The position numbers and the translations under genes are program-made. The notes under the pieces were generated by a model. That model was not told the origin of the DNA. It saw only the letters and a list, made by a program, of their open reading frames with translations, and did not search any database. A stretch of 64,000 nucleotides of DNA from Chloranthus sessilifolius (taxonomy: Eukaryota; Streptophyta; Magnoliopsida; Chloranthales; Chloranthaceae): the NCBI GenBank assembly GCA_021018995.1, contig CM037588.1:36205000-36268999 (forward strand), given 5' to 3'. This document shows positions 47,350-58,929 of this stretch, piece after piece. Every line of letters starts with the position of its first letter. Position 1 is the stretch's first letter.

Positions 47350-48815
47350 TTCATTTCAGCACAACTTCATCTTCTTCTTGAAATATCAGAGCTAAAGTGG
47401 CCAACTTCTCTTCTTCTCAACATTTCTAATGAAGTTCTTCTTTTGACAGTTAGTGCAGCAAGGTTCCTTTCAAGGATCGCTGCCTTTGTCTCAGCAAGCT
47501 GAACTCTGGTTTCATAGAGGTCCCTAACGGCCTTTGTGACATCATGTGCGCAAGTTAACCTTTTCTCAAGGCCATCAGCTCTCAGCTTCTCCGTTGTCGC
47601 AATATGCTTTTCAGTTTCATAAAGAACCAGCATCCTAGTCCATCCCTTATATATACCTTTAAGTTGAACATGGTGATTGAGCTCCATCCGACTGATTTTC
47701 TCTTCATAGGATTGTTAGATGGAAGTTCTAATGGTAGCCATGCCATTAATGATATCATTCTTTAGGTATGGGTTGTCTTTCATGGCATGGAGGAGAGTGG
47801 AGTAGGGAGGTATGGAAAAGGAAGAGGCCAAAAGGATGTGTTGCGGATCATTTGAAGAAGGGTCAGCCACCAAGGGAGGGGGTATGGATGAGGTAAATAT
47901 GGAGGGTAAAGGGTGATGGACTACAGGTTCAGGCTCAGGGTCTGTTTAGGAATTGAGATGGTTGGTATTAAGTCTTCCACATCAGTTGTAGCAGCAGATG
48001 CTGCTACAGCAGGTGGGGGATCAGGTATGGAGATAATGGGTAACTTGATAGGGATAGGTTCAAGTTCAGGTTCAGTCTCAGTGGAGGTATCGGTAAATGT
48101 AGGTGGAGGGATAATGGAAAAAGGTTCAGTGGGTGGAATGGAAGGTGTGGTGGCCGCTGTGGTTATAGGTTGGGGAGAAGGAGGTGGGGTAGGTGGGTGT
48201 TGTGATGTTGGGGTGAAGAATGACAAGGAGGTTTGGATGGCTTCTAAGCTGCTTTGGATTGAGGTTTGGTCTGGGAGATTGGAGTGCATGGCATGCAGGT
48301 TGGCAACAATAGATGCTTATGCTTGGGAGTTGGCCAACACTTGTTCTTGAAGGGAGAGTAATAGGTTAAAGATGTGGGGTAGGAAATCCAGTGTCGGGGA
48401 TGGAATTGGTTGAAAAGGGGAAGTGGGTGCATGAGTGAAAGTTGTGGCCTATGGGGACTATGGAAGAGGGATGAAATGGGGAGGGGGTGGTGAGTCTGGG
48501 AGAGGTGTAAACTCATAGTTAATGTCCTCTATGATAGTGGACATCATGGCTGGGTATCCCTCATCGGAAAGAGGGATTTGGTCATGGGTAGGTGGAATTG
48601 GAATGGAATGGTCTAAGGGTTGAAAGAATTCAGGTGGAAAAGGTGTCGAGGTTTCAGTGGGCTAGGTGGGGTGTAATGGGGAGTGATGTGGGATTTCAAG
48701 GGTGGGAGGCTCAGGTTCAAAGTCTTGGGTTGGAGGTAGGTCAATGGTTGGGTCTGGGATAGTGGAGGTTTTAGGAATTGGGATGGTTTGGGGGATATAG
48801 GGAGGTTAGGGTTGT
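47350..48815 (-). pseudogene. putative plant transposon protein (aORF) of M, C-terminal part
   Basis: Minus-strand pieces: 48815-48613 and 48516-48244 (Pro/Ser/Thr-rich, shifted frames), 48289-47921 (PPTPPPSPQPITT, FTDTSTETEPELEPIPIKLP) and 47687-47367 (a likely coiled coil: KHIATTEKLRADGLEKRL, ETRVQLAETKAAILERNL). This is the Pro-rich linker and coiled-coil end seen in the A2 copy. The conserved N-terminal domain should lie right of 48815 but A3 is inserted there. Confidence 0.65.
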
Positions 48816-49149
48816 TGTTATTCACTGAAAAGTACCACTTTTCACCTCTTAACCTAGCCTTTGCTAGACCTTGAAGCTCACTAATAATCATTTGTTAAGT
48901 ATATTTTGTAGTTAGTAATAAACTGTGCAGCTAAATATAAAATCCCTGCTTATTGGTCCAAAGAAGAGAAAAAAAACATGCAAAGATGATAGCTGAGCCA
49001 GAGCCTAATGGAACACCCTGGTATGCTAACCATGGTAACTCATTTACTGGTCATCATTGACCAAAAGTCAAGTAGATAAAAGAAGTTAACTGAGAATGGT
49101 GGAAGCTGCAACAGCAGCAAGTGCATTGCATCAGAGGATCAAAAGAATC

Positions 49150-49720
49150 ATCTCGCAGAGTTGAGGAGCTTCCTCATGGAGCTAAGGATGCAGTGGAAGC
49201 TGCCCTTGCACAGATAGGACACGCAGTCAAGAGGAGAGCTATAAAGAAATCATAAAGATCTCGCGTCTTAAAACCCTCAGAATTTATGCTCGCGAAGCTC
49301 TCACGAGGATTGAGCCTTAAAGAAGTCGCGCGCAGAACATAGCATATCCATATGCATAAAGAACAATTTATCACCTCGCGGAGTTCTTGTGAAGCCCTAG
49401 AAGAGAGAGACGCCCAGAAATTTCCTCATGCAGCTCTCACGCACTCTAAAGCCTAATTAGTTACTACACAAGCATAGGAGCCTACCTGCGCGAGTATCCA
49501 ATGAGAGAACTTCTGAAGCTCTATTGCGCGAGAAATCTAGGCATTCTAAATCACCTCCGCGACAGCATTGCAGTGTAAAGCAGCTGCATGATCAACTAAG
49601 AATCTATCGCGTGAGTGAACAATCCTCCTTAGCTAAATGCTCCTTCATGAAGGCTCTACCATTGCGCGAGTGAATTAATGCAGATGCCAACCCCGCAAAG
49701 CTCAGGCTCTCCACTTCGCA
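49150..49720 (+). promoter_or_regulatory. CGCGAG-type motif cluster in the A3 LTR
   Basis: About 20 degenerate sites: ATCTCGCAGAG, ATCTCGCGTC, GCTCGCGAAGCTC, CTCACGAGG, CCTCGCGGAG, CTGCGCGAG, TTGCGCGAGA, TCCGCGACAG, TATCGCGTGAG and TTGCGCGAGTG. It ends about 165 bp before the LTR TATA box. Confidence 0.7.
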
Positions 49721-49885
49721 GTTTTAACTCAAGGACCTTTTGAGAATTTCCCAAGGTTAGGACACACTTTCTGAGGCATGGATTTCGAGGCTCACATCTC
49801 AGGGCATTCAAGGGTTGTAACAGTGTAATGTCGGCTGGAAAAAATTAGGGTTAATCTCTTTTGAGCTAAGGCCTTATGGACAGAG

Positions 49886-49893
49886 TATATAAG
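49886..49893 (+). promoter_or_regulatory. TATA box of the A3 LTR
   Basis: TATATAAG, followed by pyrimidine-rich sequence (49915-49935) and TTAGGG units. Confidence 0.5.
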
Positions 49894-51521
49894 TTGTACT
49901 TAAGAGTTTAGTTTTATCATCTTTCCTTCATCCTCTGTCGGCTGAGAGCTCCAGCAGGCTAGGGTTAGGGTTTGATCATCTCTTTTTGTTATTTTTCTTC
50001 TCTCTTAGCCCAGCATTAGCTGGCTATTCCTTTTATAAGCAGTTAGGTTTAGTTTTATTTTAATTTTGTAATAGGCTTTATATATATTGGGATCTTTGCG
50101 ATGAGCAGTTGTGTACAGGCTGTAGCCTTGAGACAGTTCATTAGAAGTTTTACTTTTATTAATGGATTGTTGTTTTAATGACTAATAAAATCTACAGATC
50201 TTATGGTTTCCTTAGATGTCTATAGGATTCATGTTTTTGAGACTAGCCCATTCAGTTTCTAGTAGATCTATTATTTACCATCTGATTTCCCTTGATTTAA
50301 TAGACTCATGGATAGCAACCCAGATCTGTAGCCAGATCTAGAGAGCTCATAGCCCTAGGACTCCATGGTGCCAGCACCGGTTTACATGTTCCTTCTCAGA
50401 TCTTCGTGGTATGGACAGAGCTATCGGATATCCTATGACGATTTGAGTGGACAGAGTATAACCCTAAGGTGGTGTCCAGCCACATGTCTGAGAAGGATTC
50501 TTCACCTCTGTACATGAGCTTCTAAAGCCTTGTGAGGAGGTTTGTGCAGGAACTGGCTCCCATCTATTTTATTTGATCGATATCAGATGTTAAATCTGAT
50601 TTCTCTATACTAATTATAGCTTGAGACCGAGTCATTGCAGGCCTTTTGTAGCAATGACCAGCTGAATCTAAATCCTTATTCAACCTGTTGTTGTTCGTTT
50701 GTGTGGGCACATTGAGCAGTTGGCCTTGGCAAAGTATATAGGATTTTATGGGTTGGAATACCTATGGATGTCAGCCAGATCTGTGCGCAGATCTGGGGAG
50801 CTTGTAGTACTGGCATTACATAGTGTCTATAATAATATTCATGGCCTAATCTGGTCCATTGGTTGGGGAAATGATCAGTCCACTCCTTTGGATTAGGTTA
50901 GCATTTCTAGTTTAATCAATGGGATTTGACAGACTCTATTAGATACTCTGTGACCATTTGAGTGGACAAAATATAACCCTAAGAGCACCCCAAATGGCAT
51001 GGGTTAAATTGGATTCTTCTACCTTGTTGAGATTATTGATAGCATCTCAGCAATGACCACTACAGAGATAGTATAAATCTGAGTTACATTACTGCATTAA
51101 CTCTAGCTTAACCTTCTTACTTCCTATCATTTTTATATTTTATTTTGGCACACACTATCACCATCTTCTTCTTAACCATTTCTTTAGGATAGGGTTGCAC
51201 TTTATTTCTCTTTTGTTAGGATTAATTTAGTTTAGTCATGACACCCAACTCTCTTTTTTTAGGATTGTCAGATCTGTAGCCAGATCTAGAGGCCTACTAT
51301 TATAGTCCATTTTGGATTCTAAATCAATTTCTCAGTGGGACAAACTCTTACTTATCAAAAATTGCTACAATAGCCCTTGATCTTGCAGGCTTAAGATGTT
51401 TTAGGATTGTTGTTTTCACCATATCACTTTATCCTCTGTTTTACTTTAATTTTAATTTTCTTCCAACACCACATAATAAATCAGCACATCCTTTGACAGA
51501 CCCGAAATGACAATAAGTATT

Positions 51522-51539
51522 TAGCGCCGTTGTCGGGGA
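51522..51539 (+). other. primer-binding site of A3
   Basis: TAGCGCCGTTGTCGGGGA, one base different from the usual Athila TGGCGCC start. Confidence 0.7.
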
Positions 51540-51869
51540 TATTGATCTTTTTAGTAGACCTGAGTTGTACTATAATTTAGACTTCTAAATTCTTTGTAGT
51601 TGTGCCTAATCTAGAATAAAGTACTACTAATATTTTTTGGAATTTTATAGAAATGGATAGCAGAAGAAGGAAAAAGCTAGAGCTGTAGTTGGTGTGTAGC
51701 TAGCTCTGTTTGCACTTCCTTTCCCCTAAATCTCAGTCTATTTATGTTTAATTCCCTGTTATTTATTTAGTGTAAATCTACGTAGTTATTAATTTTTGCT
51801 TGAAATTTTTTATGTGTGCTGATATGCATTCTCTTTACGTACTGTGGGTGTGAGTATATACTTGGTAGA

Positions 51870-52780
51870 ATGTCCTTTAACCCTGAGTTGGAACCTCCAA
51901 ATTTAGAGGTTGAAAGGATCCTTAGACCTAGACACACCACACAAGGCCCTGCTATTGAAATTGAACCAGCTATCATGGCTAAGAGGCAGAGAACATTAAA
52001 GGAGTACAATACACCTAGGGAGTACACCTCTCCCTTCTGCATTCAATTTCCCTCTGTTGAGGAGAATTATGAAATTAAATCCTCCACCATTAATATACTA
52101 CCTTCGTCTCATGGGCTTAGTAAAGAAGATCCCTACAAGCATATCGACCAATTTTTGGCCCTTTGCACTACTTTCAATATTGCTTGCTTGGGACCTGAGG
52201 CCACCAAACTGAGGCTTTTTCCTTTTTCACTTAAGGACAAAGCCAACACATGGCTATCAAAGCTCCCAACCAATAGCATACAATCATGGAGTGACCTTTA
52301 AACCAAATTCCTGATTAAATTCTTTCCCATGAATAAAACTAGCCAGATGAGGATAAATATTTTGTCATTTACTTAGTCCTCAATTGAGGATTTTTGTGAA
52401 GCTTGGGAAAGATTCCAGGAAATGTTAAAACAATACCCCCACCACCAAATTCTAATGTGGCAACTAGTGCAAGTATTCTACCAAGGAATTAATCCCAAGA
52501 GCAGGGATATGGTGGATGCTTCCTGTGGTGGTAGCTACCTCCACAAGATAACTGAGCAAGCTTGGGAGCTGTTTGACATAATAGGAGAAAATTCCACGCA
52601 GCAGGAGTCTCTGTCATGCAATGACAGCTAGACCTCAGCTAAGATGGTGAAAGAGGCCATCCCTAGAGGTGGAATATATGAAGTTAAGGTGCAAGGTGAT
52701 TTGGAGAGGAAGTTGGATAATTTGTCCTTAAAATTTGATAAATTAATGAATGTGATGCAGCCCTGGATGGTTACACAGGT
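51870..52780 (+). pseudogene. gag: Athila Gag of A3, cut by the Tekay element
   Basis: A single frame from ATG 51870 (MSFNPELEPPNLEVERILR) with stops at 52299, 52374 and 52629 but no frameshift. Core motifs: KEDPYKHIDQFLALCTTFNI, LRLFPFSLKDKA, SCGGSYLHKITEQAWELF. It is the least shifted of the three gags. The frame is broken at 52780 by the Tekay LTR, just before the CCHC knuckle would occur by comparison with 1022. The rest of A3 should lie beyond 64000. Confidence 0.85.
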
Positions 52781-55336
52781 TGTAATATCTCGAAAAATTT
52801 AACGTTTAACTTTTACCTCGAGATTCATGCCCAATTATTCATAAGGTTGACCAAGTGATGGTCAAACAGTGCACTCATGGAGGGATGAACTGAAGTGGTA
52901 CGAATGTGACCTAGGTGTAGAGTATAGTGTTAAGTTACAGTCACATACACCTATCTCTAGTGTGTGCGCTTAACACCGAAACCAAAGAAGGATATAAGGG
53001 TTTAATAACCCTAGAATCCTTTTATTTGGGTTGGTGAAGGAATTAAGAAGAGAGAGAGGGAGAAAGCAAGAGGAGTTATTGAGGTAAGAGTGAATGCAAA
53101 TCAAAGGGCTGATTAGAGCATTTATTGTCGGATTCAAAGCAATTTGGGATCGTTGAAGCAAAGGCTAGAACCCTAGCCATCAAACCCAACAAAGCAATCC
53201 TTTAAAGGGATTTATTGAGGTGAGTTTTAATTAAAGTTAATGCATAGATTGTAAATGATTAAATTCGGTCAAGTAGGGTTAAAAGGATAGATTAAAGGCT
53301 TAGAAAAGAAGGGGAAAAGATTTGGAAGAACAGCGTGAAAGGGGGCTGAATCTGGCCAAATCGATTAATCAAAATTGGGATTCGATTAATCGATTTTGGC
53401 CCAGAAGTTGAAAAGTCATAGATGCCCGATTTCGATTAATCGAATTGGATTTTGATTGATCGATTTGGAAGGTCGATTAATCGATTTGGAAATCGACTAA
53501 TCGACTGGGTACCTCCAGTGGCTGGAGAAACAAGACTTGGGGAAATCGACTAATCGAGTTGGGAAATCAATTAATCAACTTTGGATTTCGATTAATCGAT
53601 TTGGGATCGACTAATCGATTTCAGACTTTCAACCACTTGATTTGAGAATCGACCCTACTATGTTGGAGATTTCGATTAATCGATTTGGGATCGATTAATC
53701 GAATTTGAATATCGATTAATCAATTTTGGGAATCAATTAATCAATTTGGACTTTGATTAATCAATTTTGGGAATCGATTAATCGAATTGTGTTTCGATTA
53801 ATCTATTTTGGGAATTGATTAATCGACTTTGGCAGTTTTACTTGACTTTATAATTTTACTTTGAGATTCATGGAGGGTCTAGGACCTTCTTCATTACATC
53901 TTTAGTGATGTATTTCATGTGTTATGATGTATCATAGGTGGTACGTGTGAAAGCGAGCACAAGGAGCAGCGTGGGACCTTGATGCTGGACCTTCAGAGAA
54001 TTGAGGTAGGGAACACCTTGAACATGTACTTTAATTGCAAGAGCATGTATGTAGCGATATATTTATCAAAATTGAAATTGTTTCAACTATTAAAAGCTTT
54101 GTGAAAATAGGTGTGTGTGACACCAAGAATGTGATAAAGGCATCTGTGTGATGTGAGTAACCAAGATCAAGTAATCTAATGAGAATGAGACATCCCCAGG
54201 GGATGAGAAAGTAATGAAGGCATCAGTGGATGCGAGTAAGTTATGCATCCCAGGGATGTATATGTGATTGAATAATTACTGTTGAGGCCTAACTGATATA
54301 AGATAGCACTTTACACGGTGAACAACTACATGTAAAGCACATGTTATTTTTGTTATTTAAGGTTTGTTTAGGATACCCCACCAACGTGGCGGGATACTCA
54401 CGACTGACGCAGCAGGATATCCATGACCGATACGGAGCGCCAATCCGTATACCAGGGCGGAGGTCTATCCGTACATAGTAAGCACATCCCAGAGATGTTG
54501 AGATGAGTTTTAACCACGCCGCCTATTGAGAAAGGGGCTTGGGTCGTATTCCCAGGAAATACATATTAACAACTGTCTATTTAGACAACGATAAAAGGTA
54601 TCTCATCGGGGCTCGATGCTATATTGCTCGGGGATTAATTAAGTTGAAGATATAAGTTTTGCTTTAGGCCTGTTCAGTGTCATTCATGATAAATCCACAA
54701 TAAAGTAAGACATACAAAATTTCAGTAAATCTTGAATGAAATTACTATCTTTTGAACTATTTTCTAGCTAATGCATAGACACATCATGCTTAGAATATCA
54801 TGGAATATATGTGAGTTTTAATTCATATGTTCATTGTGTTGTTCCCTATTGAGCTAGGATGTAGCTCACCCCTTTAGACTATACGTCGCAAGTCCTTTGT
54901 TAGCAGCAGCTGAGGCTTCGGGAGGCATAGATCCAGGTGATTCAGATTACGTGCCTAGAGATGAGTTGGAGCCTCCTCCCGAGGACTTCCTCTAGGAGAC
55001 TCCGTTGAGTACTTTGAGAGAGAGTTTTTGTGAGCGGATTGTACGGCTTGGTATGTCAAACCTTTATTTTGTCAAACAATGTAATTAGATGGATAATTCT
55101 TTTGGGCGAACCATCTGGGGTGATCAGTTTATCACCGATGGTTCAGATCGGTTCTTTGTTCATGCAGTGGCATGAAAGTAAAACTATCTTTTGTTGGTGC
55201 CAGATGGGCATGTTACTTTTTCTGTCTTATGCAATTATTTACTTTATTTATTTATCATTGCTTGTTATACTAATGTTCCGTGCATAGTTTTGGGGCACGG
55301 TCTGGAGGATCGTGCTGATGGCACGTGAGTAAATCA
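52781..55336 (+). repeat. 5' LTR of the Tekay element
   Basis: Starts TGTAATATCTCGAAAAATTT; the start is confirmed by the 3' LTR at 63170. The right end is uncertain (about 55323-55344). Contains the TCGATTAATCGA cluster 53354-53832. 53833-55336 is non-coding LTR sequence with no further feature recognised. Confidence 0.8.
53354..53832 (+). promoter_or_regulatory. TCGATTAATCGA palindrome cluster in the Tekay 5' LTR
   Basis: About 18 copies of the perfect 12-base palindrome TCGATTAATCGA or close variants (TCGACTAATCGA, TTGATTAATCGA, TCAATTAATCAA). Adjacent sites are usually separated by 7-9 bases, often TTTGGAA, TTTTGGGAA or ATTGGATT. In the run 53429-53503 the centre-to-centre distances are 20, 21 and 20 bp. 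Confidence 0.9.
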
Positions 55337-55344
55337 GCTGCGCT

Positions 55345-55357
55345 TGGTATCAAAGCC
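55345..55357 (+). other. primer-binding site of the Tekay element
   Basis: TGGTATCAAAGCC, complementary to the 3' end region of initiator tRNA-Met, as usual in chromoviruses. Confidence 0.75.
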
Positions 55358-55439
55358 TTTCGAAATTCTACAATCATTCTCTTGCCAGAGTATAGGACTT
55401 TAATGAAAAACAGCAATACGTAACTGGGTGCAGACCGTG

Positions 55440-56817
55440 ATGTCTTCTAGAGGAAGGGGCCGACCCAGGGGCTGCCATAGTAGAAGCTTGCGTAGTCGAG
55501 ATGATTTTATCTCGGACATGAATAAGGAGCCTATAGGACATGGAGGGGCTTCTGGAAGTGGTGGCCAAGGAAGCCAAGATCAGGGAGAGAACCGAGATCG
55601 AGATCAAGATCAGAGAGAGCAGGAAAGAGTTAGAGAAAGGAATGAGGATAGAGAGGAGCGTCAAAGGATGATGCACACCATGGAGACCATGGCGGCTGCT
55701 ATGGCTCAACAGGCAGCATCTTTGGCTGCTCATACTGCCCACGACCAGCATCAGCCACCGACACCTCCAGTGGCTCCGACACCGCCAGTGTCTTCTGCTT
55801 TTATCGAGTTCAGGAGGATGAGACCTCCTAGCTTTTCAGGACAGGCAGACACTATGGTAGCTAAAAACTGGTTAAGTAAGATGGAGAAGGTGTTCAGTGT
55901 GCTCACTTGTACAGAGGACGAGAGCGTCCGTTAGGTAGCCTACATGTTAGACGGGGAGGCTGGGCCTTGGTGGAAGTCTGTTTCTAGGACTAGGGCTCTG
56001 GAGACCCCAGACATGCCTTGGGCATGGGACGAGTTCGTTGAGGAATTTAACAAGCAGTATTTCCTGGAGGTGGTGAGAAACCAGATGGAAGTCCAATTTT
56101 TGCAGTTAGTACAAGGGAAGATGACTGTGAGAGAATACGGAGTGGAGTTCATGCGACTCGCTCGCTTTGCGCCCGACTATGTCATCACAAAGATGATGAA
56201 AGCAGCAAGGTTTGAAGCCGGACGTGAGGGGAAGAGTAGCACCATTCCAACTGAGGACCTATGGTGAGGTCATGAGCAAAGCGCTCGTAGTGGAGGAAGA
56301 AAATAATAATAAATACCGCTAGAGAGAGCAATAAGGAAGGTGGAATACGGACCAGAGCAAAACGGGGAATTATGAACCAGTGAAAAAAAGTCAAGATTCA
56401 TACCAAACAACCAAAAACCACCGTTTCAAGGAGGTTATGGGAGATCAGCGTAGCAGAGCAGCCAGCAAAGATTTCCATTGCTCACGTCGGGGAGACCAAT
56501 ACGCTACAAGAGCCCTGCTATTACTATCGGAGCGACAGTTACTCAGAGGTTCTCGCGAGCAGCTTCTTCCACACCACGTGAGACTTGTGCCAAGTGTGGC
56601 AAGTCTCATAGAATAGCTGACTGTAGGCAAGGAACTCGGGGTTGCTTTCGATGTGGCAAGGTGGGCCACTTGATCAAGGAGCGCCCTGAGATGAACAAAG
56701 GGAAGACGGCTTCAGCACCTATTCCACGACCTATACAAGCTAGGAAGCCGATCGTCCAAGGAAGATCCTACGCAGCCACAGCTCAAGAGGCTCAGAATAC
56801 AAACGATGTCATTCAAG
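55440..56817 (+). pseudogene. gag: Tekay Gag
   Basis: From ATG 55440 (MSSRGRGRPRGC). An Arg/Glu-rich stretch is followed by PPSFSGQADTMVAKNWLSKM and then, past a stop at 55932, AYMLDGEAGPWWKSV and YGVEFMRLARFAPDYV, the chromovirus Retrotrans_gag region. A frameshift near 56230 is followed by poorly readable sequence. From 56478 two zinc knuckles appear: CAKCGKSHRIADC and CFRCGKVGHLIKER, the second with Arg in place of the final Cys. The frame reaches a possible intron donor at 56818; read straight through it stops at 56835. Confidence 0.85.
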
Positions 56818-56964
56818 GTGAGCTTCCTTTTAAATAAAGAATTTCAATTCTTAAAATTTTTAGATAGAGAAGGTGCATCCATATAGAAAATATAAGAAAA
56901 ACATGCATGTCATAAATTCTGGTATAATAATAAACAATATATATATATGTGTATGTATGGTTAG
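56818..56964 (+). other. possible spliceosomal intron between gag and protease
   Basis: Donor CAAG|GTGAGC and acceptor TGGTTAG|G. The 147 bases (a multiple of three) are much richer in A+T than the flanks. Removing it puts the gag frame into the protease frame (the split Gly codon is G+GT). Reading through gives a stop after six codons. It could also be a small insertion; there is no homologue here to compare. Confidence 0.5.
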
Positions 56965-57362
56965 GTGCATTGCAAATTTATAAGAAGGGAAGCGACGTGA
57001 CATACGAAGCTTGAGTGTTGATAGACCCGGGGTCTACCCACTCATTTGTTACCCCTCGCTTCACAAAGAGGATGAAAGTCGACCTAGTGGAGTTAGACTT
57101 CGTTTTAACCATGACTGTTCCTACTGGGAAAGCGGTTGATACCGAAAAGGGTTGCTACTCCGTGATCGTGAGGGTCAGGGATGGAGATGTCTTTGAGCTA
57201 CCGGCAAACCTAATTCTGTTAGACATGCAAGGATTCAACGTGATCCTTAGCATGGATTGGTTATCGACCCACTGTGCGATGGTAGATTGTAAGAATAAGG
57301 TCGTGATCTTCAGACCCAATACAAGGAGATCAATTAGGTTTTGAGGAGAGAGGTCGACACAC
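56965..57362 (+). pseudogene. pro: Tekay aspartic protease
   Basis: LQIYKKGSDVTYEA, stop at 57012, then the active site VLIDPGSTHSFVTPRF (D-P-G-S, accepted in this lineage), then DMQGFNVILSMDWLSTHCA, typical of Ty3/gypsy protease ends. A second stop lies at 57342. In frame with the upstream RT region. Confidence 0.82.
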
Positions 57363-58476
57363 ATGCCACTGATCTCAGCAGTCAGGGTCGAACACTTGAT
57401 CAGAAAAGGGTGTAATGGATACTTGGCGTTCTTGAAGGAAGATAAAGAGGAGAAGAATGTTATATTCGAGATAGCAGTTGTGCGAGACTTCGCCGATGTA
57501 TTTCCGGAGGAGTTACCTGGATTACCTCTAGAGAGAGAAGTAGAATTCGCCATCGACTTAGCACCAGGAACGGAGCCTGTTTCTAAAGCACCATATAGAA
57601 TTGCTCCTGCTGAGTTGAAGGAATTGAAAGAGTAGTTATAAGAACTAATGGACAAGGGGTTTGTTAGACCGAGCGTATCTCCATGGGGAGCACCGGTCTT
57701 ATTTGTAAAGAAGAAAGATGGGTCAATGCGTCTGTGCATTGACTATCGACAATTGAACAAACTTACCATCAAGAATCAATACCCTTTACCTAGGATAGAT
57801 GACTTGTTTGATCAACTGCAAGGAGCAAGGTACTTCTCTAAGATCGATCTGAGATCTGGATACCATCAGTTGAGAGTCAAGGCAGAGGATATTCAGAAGA
57901 CTACATTCAGGACTCGATACGGACACTATGAGTTCCTAGTGATTCTGTTTGACAAATGCCCCGGCGTCATTCATAGATCCGATGAATAGGGTGTTTAAAC
58001 CATACCTAGACTCTTGTGTCATAGTGTTTGTTGACGACATCCTAATTTATTCAAAGTCAAAGAAAGAGCATGAGAAGCACTTGAGAATAGCCCTACAGAC
58101 TCTACGTGAACACCAACTATATGCCAAGCTCAGCAAATGTGAGTTTTGGTTAGAAGAAGTTAGCTTTTTGGGACATGTTGTCTCAAAGCTTGGTGTCACT
58201 GTAGATCCAGCAAAAATCGAAGCAGTGGTGAATTGGGAGCAACCAAAGACCATGACTGACATCCGTAGTTTCCTTGGATTAGCGGGTTACTATCGGCGTT
58301 TCGTTGAGGGTTTTTCAAAAATATCAGGATCACTCACGAGACTTACACGGAAAGATGCAAGGTTTGAATGGAGTGAGGCATGCGAGAAGAGTTTTCAAGT
58401 ACTCAATAAGAGACTCACTTCAGCTCCAGTGTTAGCTATTCCTTCAGGCAGTGGAGGGTTTGCAGTGTATAGCTAA
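57363..58476 (+). pseudogene. pol: Tekay reverse transcriptase
   Basis: 57363-57635 gives VRDFADVFPEELPGLPLERE, stops at 57633 and 57639, then 57648-57945 with [20 protein letters not shown] and [18 protein letters not shown] frameshift near 57945 damages the FGLTNAPA block. In the next frame 57949-58476 the catalytic box is intact ([10 protein letters not shown]), followed by [16 protein letters not shown] and [15 protein letters not shown]. It would copy element RNA. Confidence 0.88.
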
Positions 58477-58505
58477 GTATGCTTCGTATACTTAGCTATT
58501 CCTTC
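58468..58505. other. foldback repair scar replacing part of RNase H
   Basis: AGCTAAGTAT-7 bases-ATACTTAGCT forms a hairpin (58471-58497), and TTAGCTATTCCTTCAG occurs on both sides (58433-58448 and 58492-58507). The expected segment after FAVYS with the first catalytic Asp of RNase H is absent. Confidence 0.65.
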
Positions 58506-58929
58506 AGTTGAAAGAGCATGAGAAGAATTATCTGACACATGACCTGGAATTAGTAGCGATCATTTTCGCGCTCAAGATTTGGAGACATTACTTGTACGGT
58601 GAGACGTTTGAGATTTTCACCGACCATAAGAGCCTCAGATATCTGTTTACACAGAAGGAACTGAATATGAGGTAGCGCAAATGGATGGAGTTTCTCAAGG
58701 ACTATGACTGTTCCATACAGTACCATCCAGGCAAGGCTAATCTAGTGGCCGACGCCTTGAGTCGGAAGAGTTCAACTCAATTGGCTAGTTATGATGCAAA
58801 CATTGAGTCACAAGCTGCAGGAGCCTTCTTGGCTAATATCTCAGTGAGACCGATGATATTTGAGCATATCCATGAACTACAGATGAAAGACCCGACGCTA
58901 ACTAAGATTCGTCAAGATGTAACTTAAGG
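58506..58929 (+). pseudogene. pol: Tekay RNase H
   Basis: Resumes with [20 protein letters not shown] and the [10 protein letters not shown] block, a stop at 58674 (TAG, from likely CAG), then [20 protein letters not shown] and VADALSRK, the usual C-terminal end. The N-terminal part with the first catalytic Asp is lost in the adjacent scar. Confidence 0.82.

Larger units (their letters stand above)
48816..51512 (+). repeat. 5' LTR of Athila element A3
   Basis: Starts TGTTATTCACTGAAAAGTAC and ends ..CCGAAATGACA, nine bases before the primer site. About 2.7 kb. Contains the CGCGAG-type cluster, TATA box (49886), two TTAGGG units and two related blocks with CAGATCT words (50280-50350 and 50740-50830). 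It is the inverted counterpart of the M LTR. Confidence 0.82.

Noticed and set aside
53354-53832. Regularly spaced palindromic repeats resembling a CRISPR array
   Set aside because: The repeat is only 12 bp, spacers are 7-9 bp and nearly constant, there are no cas genes, and the location is a plant retrotransposon LTR.
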